Shown here: piece after piece, positions 7,471 to 9,181 of the stretch | How positions within the stretch are numbered: position 1 is the first letter of the stretch | Layout: each line of letters opens with the position of its first letter | Source of the DNA: an uncultured Clostridium sp. | GTDB taxonomy: Bacteria; Bacillota; Clostridia; Lachnospirales; Lachnospiraceae | DNA length: 9,181 nucleotides | Direction of reading: 5' to 3' | NCBI GenBank assembly: GCA_905192625.1 | Contig: CAJJLI010000051.1 | Coordinates: 1 to 9,181, forward strand | The notes under the pieces: model-generated | Databases searched by the model: none | What the model was told of the DNA's origin: nothing | Seen by the model: only the letters and a program-made list of their open reading frames with translations | Position numbers and translations under genes: made by a program

Positions 7471-7643
7471 GATAATCTTGCTCTATTTCATGCTGTTTTT
7501 CACAAAATTCGACCTTATTATTTATAATTTTACAAAATAATATATAAATTAGAATTGTACCCATTTTATACCATGCTTCATATAATAGTACTTAGTTCTA
7601 TGTTTTTCGTTTTCCTACATATTTCTAGTCGATTCATATGTTA

Positions 7644-7671
7644 TTGTAATTTTGATAAAAACGGTTATAAT
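7644..7671 (+). promoter_or_regulatory. Candidate murC promoter
   Basis: TTGTAA (7644-7649), a 16-base spacer and a perfect TATAAT (7666-7671) point toward murC. Transcription would start near 7678 with a leader of about 90 bases. AAAACGGT occurs at 7658-7665 in the spacer and again at 7681-7688 just after the predicted start. A second TATAAT at 7691-7696 lacks a matching -35 box. Confidence 0.5.
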
Positions 7672-7768
7672 AGCAAGTAGAAAACGGTCATATAATAACG
7701 TGTACTGTTATATATTTCGTTAACACTTTTTTAAATTTATAAAAATAAACAGAATAGGATGTGCTCCC

Positions 7769-9181
7769 ATGTATAAAATTAATTTTAATCAACCAGTTCA
7801 TATTCATTTTATTGGAATTGGTGGGATTAGTATGAGTGGACTTGCTGAGCTTTTACATACCAAAGGTTTTATTGTAAGTGGCTCCGATGCTAAAAATAGT
7901 AAAATTACAAATCATCTAAGTAATCTTGGTATACAAATTTCTTATGGCCAACGCGCTTCTAATATTACGGACGATATTGATGTTGCAGTATTTACTGCCG
8001 CTGTTAAGGCAGATAACCCAGAATATCAAGCAGTTCTAGAACATAATATACCTCTTCTTGATCGTGCTGAATTGTTAGGTCAAATTATGACGCATTATAA
8101 AGATGCCATTGGTATTTCAGGAACCCATGGCAAAACAACTACAACATCCATGATTTCATTAATGTTAATTGAAGGCGATTATGACCCAACCGTATCCGTT
8201 GGCGGTATCCTTGATAATATTGAGGGAAATATTCGTATTGGTGAATCCGAACATTTCATAGTAGAATCATGTGAATATACCAACAGCTTTCTAAAATTTA
8301 ATCCTGTGAATGAAATCATTCTAAATATTGAAGCAGACCATCTAGATTTCTTTAAAGATTTAGACGATGTTCGAAACTCTTTCCGATTATTCGCAGAAAA
8401 AGTTCCTTCCCATGGTAACTTAATAATAAACGCTGACATCCCTAATTATAAAGAACTTGTAGAAGGTTTAGAATGCAATGTCATAACTTACAATGTTGTT
8501 AATAAGGACGACGATAGCGATGCTATTTTACAATCTGATTATACCGCATGCAATATCAGCTACGATGAACTTGGTTGTGGTAATTATGACCTTTATTATA
8601 AAGGTAAGTTCATTGACCGTCTTTCCCTTGGTGTTATTGGCGTTCATAATATTTCTAACTCAGTTGCTGCAGCTGCTCTAGCTTTAACTTTAGGGGTTTC
8701 CATTGATGCTATTAAAATCGCATTAAGAAATTTTATTGGAACTGAAAGACGTTTTGAGTTTAAAGGTAGTGTTGGCGGTGTAAATATATTTGATGATTAT
8801 GCGCATCATCCAACTGAAATTGATGCTACACTTTCTGCCGCAAAACGTTATCCACACAATGAAATTTGGTGCGTTTTCCAACCACATACTTATACAAGAA
8901 CGAAATCCTTATTAAACGAGTTTGCAGAATCACTTTCTCACGCTGATCATATTGTACTGGCAGATATCTATGCTGCAAGAGAAAAGAATCCTGGTGATAT
9001 ATCATCAAAGGATCTCCAGAACAAACTCCTAGATTTAGGAAAGAAAACATACTATTTTCCATCATTTGATGAAATAGAAAACTTTTTATTATTAAATTGT
9101 ACTAACGGAGATTTGTTAATAACAATGATATCGGTGGATCAATACTTTTACCCGTCCCAAAATAGCGGGAGCGAGTGCAGA
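7769..9181 (+). CDS. murC: UDP-N-acetylmuramate--L-alanine ligase MurC, open to window edge
   Basis: MurC is the cytosolic Mur ligase that adds L-alanine to UDP-MurNAc, the first amino acid of the peptidoglycan stem peptide. 471 codons are open to the right edge with no stop. Domain 1 has the dinucleotide-like loop IGIGGISMSGLA (15-26). Domain 2 has the ATP loop GISGTHGKTTT with K122, then VESCEYTNSF and the ADHLDFF block with H191. Domain 3 has DDYAHHP (342-348) and FQPHTYTRT (370-378). The ATG at 7769 follows AATAGGAT; a nearby GTG at 7761 is out of frame. The gene is divergent from glgC. MurC is normally about 455-460 residues and ends shortly after a GDLLITMGAGD-type segment. Here homology runs to GDLLITM at residue 453 and then continues as unrelated residues for 18 codons; see the edge entry. 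The first 453 residues show no frameshift. Confidence 0.95.
   Translation, partial: MYKINFNQPVHIHFIGIGGISMSGLAELLHTKGFIVSGSDAKNSKITNHLSNLGIQISYGQRASNITDDIDVAVFTAAVKADNPEYQAVLEHNIPLLDRAELLGQIMTHYKDAIGISGTHGKTTTTSMISLMLIEGDYDPTVSVGGILDNIEGNIRIGESEHFIVESCEYTNSFLKFNPVNEIILNIEADHLDFFKDLDDVRNSFRLFAEKVPSHGNLIINADIPNYKELVEGLECNVITYNVVNKDDDSDAILQSDYTACNISYDELGCGNYDLYYKGKFIDRLSLGVIGVHNISNSVAAAALALTLGVSIDAIKIALRNFIGTERRFEFKGSVGGVNIFDDYAHHPTEIDATLSAAKRYPHNEIWCVFQPHTYTRTKSLLNEFAESLSHADHIVLADIYAAREKNPGDISSKDLQNKLLDLGKKTYYFPSFDEIENFLLLNCTNGDLLITMISVDQYFYPSQNSGSECR
9128..9181. other. Right-edge segment that does not match MurC
   Basis: After GDLLITM the family continues with GAGD and ends about a dozen residues later. 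Here the frame reads ISVDQYFYPSQNSGSECR and runs off the window without a stop. The other two plus-strand frames do not restore GAGD. By hand count 26 of 54 bases are G or C (about 48%), above the surrounding gene. A GATC lies at 9137-9140, close to the change. The cause may be a chimeric end, an insertion, or, less likely, a divergent C terminus. Confidence 0.45.

Larger units (their letters stand above)
7378..7768. other. AT-rich divergent intergenic region, glgC/murC
   Basis: No gene is supported here on either strand. Next to glgC it holds that gene's promoter and a block of T-runs at 7421-7470 (A-runs on the glgC coding strand). Next to murC it holds the murC promoter candidate and two copies of AAAACGGT. 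Bases 7501-7640 are AT-rich with a stray TATAAT at 7581-7586 that has no -35 box at normal spacing. No terminator, tRNA or riboswitch-like fold was recognised. Confidence 0.6.

Noticed and set aside
8179..8439. Minus-strand reading frame inside murC
   Set aside because: It is antisense to a conserved part of MurC that includes the Mur ligase motifs; it is a chance open frame. The same applies to the frames opposite the deacetylase, glgC and glgD, and to 8826-9065.
1..9181. The two edge segments as copies of one flanking insertion element
   Set aside because: Comparing 1-43 with 9128-9181 by eye in both orientations shows no meaningful match, and no target duplication is visible.
1..9181. CRISPR array, tRNA or rRNA genes, toxin-antitoxin or phage genes
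   Set aside because: No regularly spaced repeats, cloverleaf-like sequences or relevant protein families were seen; nearly all the DNA is covered by recognised housekeeping genes.

Overview
The window reads as an ordinary chromosomal housekeeping region from a low-GC, spore-forming Firmicute. The best fit is a clostridium of the Lachnospiraceae (Clostridium/Lachnoclostridium phytofermentans type). This rests on the AT-rich composition, strong AGGAGG-type ribosome sites with GTG starts, the GlgC plus GlgD pair, SpoVG, and the pth-mfd pair. The species is inferred from general resemblance, not from a search.

Layout, left to right. Minus strand: mfd (transcription-repair coupling factor, 3' end outside the window), pth (peptidyl-tRNA hydrolase) two bases upstream of it, a membrane-anchored CE4 polysaccharide deacetylase, spoVG, glgD and glgC. 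A 428-base AT-rich divergent promoter region follows. Plus strand: murC (UDP-N-acetylmuramate--L-alanine ligase), which stays open to the right edge. The two long partial genes (mfd and murC) were read directly from the sequence and account for the first 2.6 kb and last 1.4 kb.

Transcription units. glgC, glgD and spoVG look like one operon: glgC and glgD overlap by GTGA, there is a 37-base gap to spoVG, and a rho-independent terminator follows spoVG. The deacetylase is probably a single-gene unit. pth and mfd form another unit with a well-formed sigma-A-type promoter just past the deacetylase stop codon. A 42-base hairpin lies in the pth leader. glgC and murC are transcribed divergently.

How the genes fit together. 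GlgC and GlgD make ADP-glucose for glycogen; no glycogen synthase, branching enzyme or phosphorylase is present here. SpoVG is a sporulation-associated nucleic-acid-binding regulator. MurC and the deacetylase act on peptidoglycan or another wall polysaccharide. Pth and Mfd serve translation and DNA repair.

I see no undescribed defence, mobile or biosynthetic system. The oddest signals are at the two edges: in the last ~45-55 bases at each end the reading frame stays open, but the protein stops matching its family, and the base composition becomes more GC-rich. The likeliest reading is chimeric or misassembled ends; insertions are the alternative. The leader hairpin and the glgCD-spoVG arrangement are the next most interesting points.
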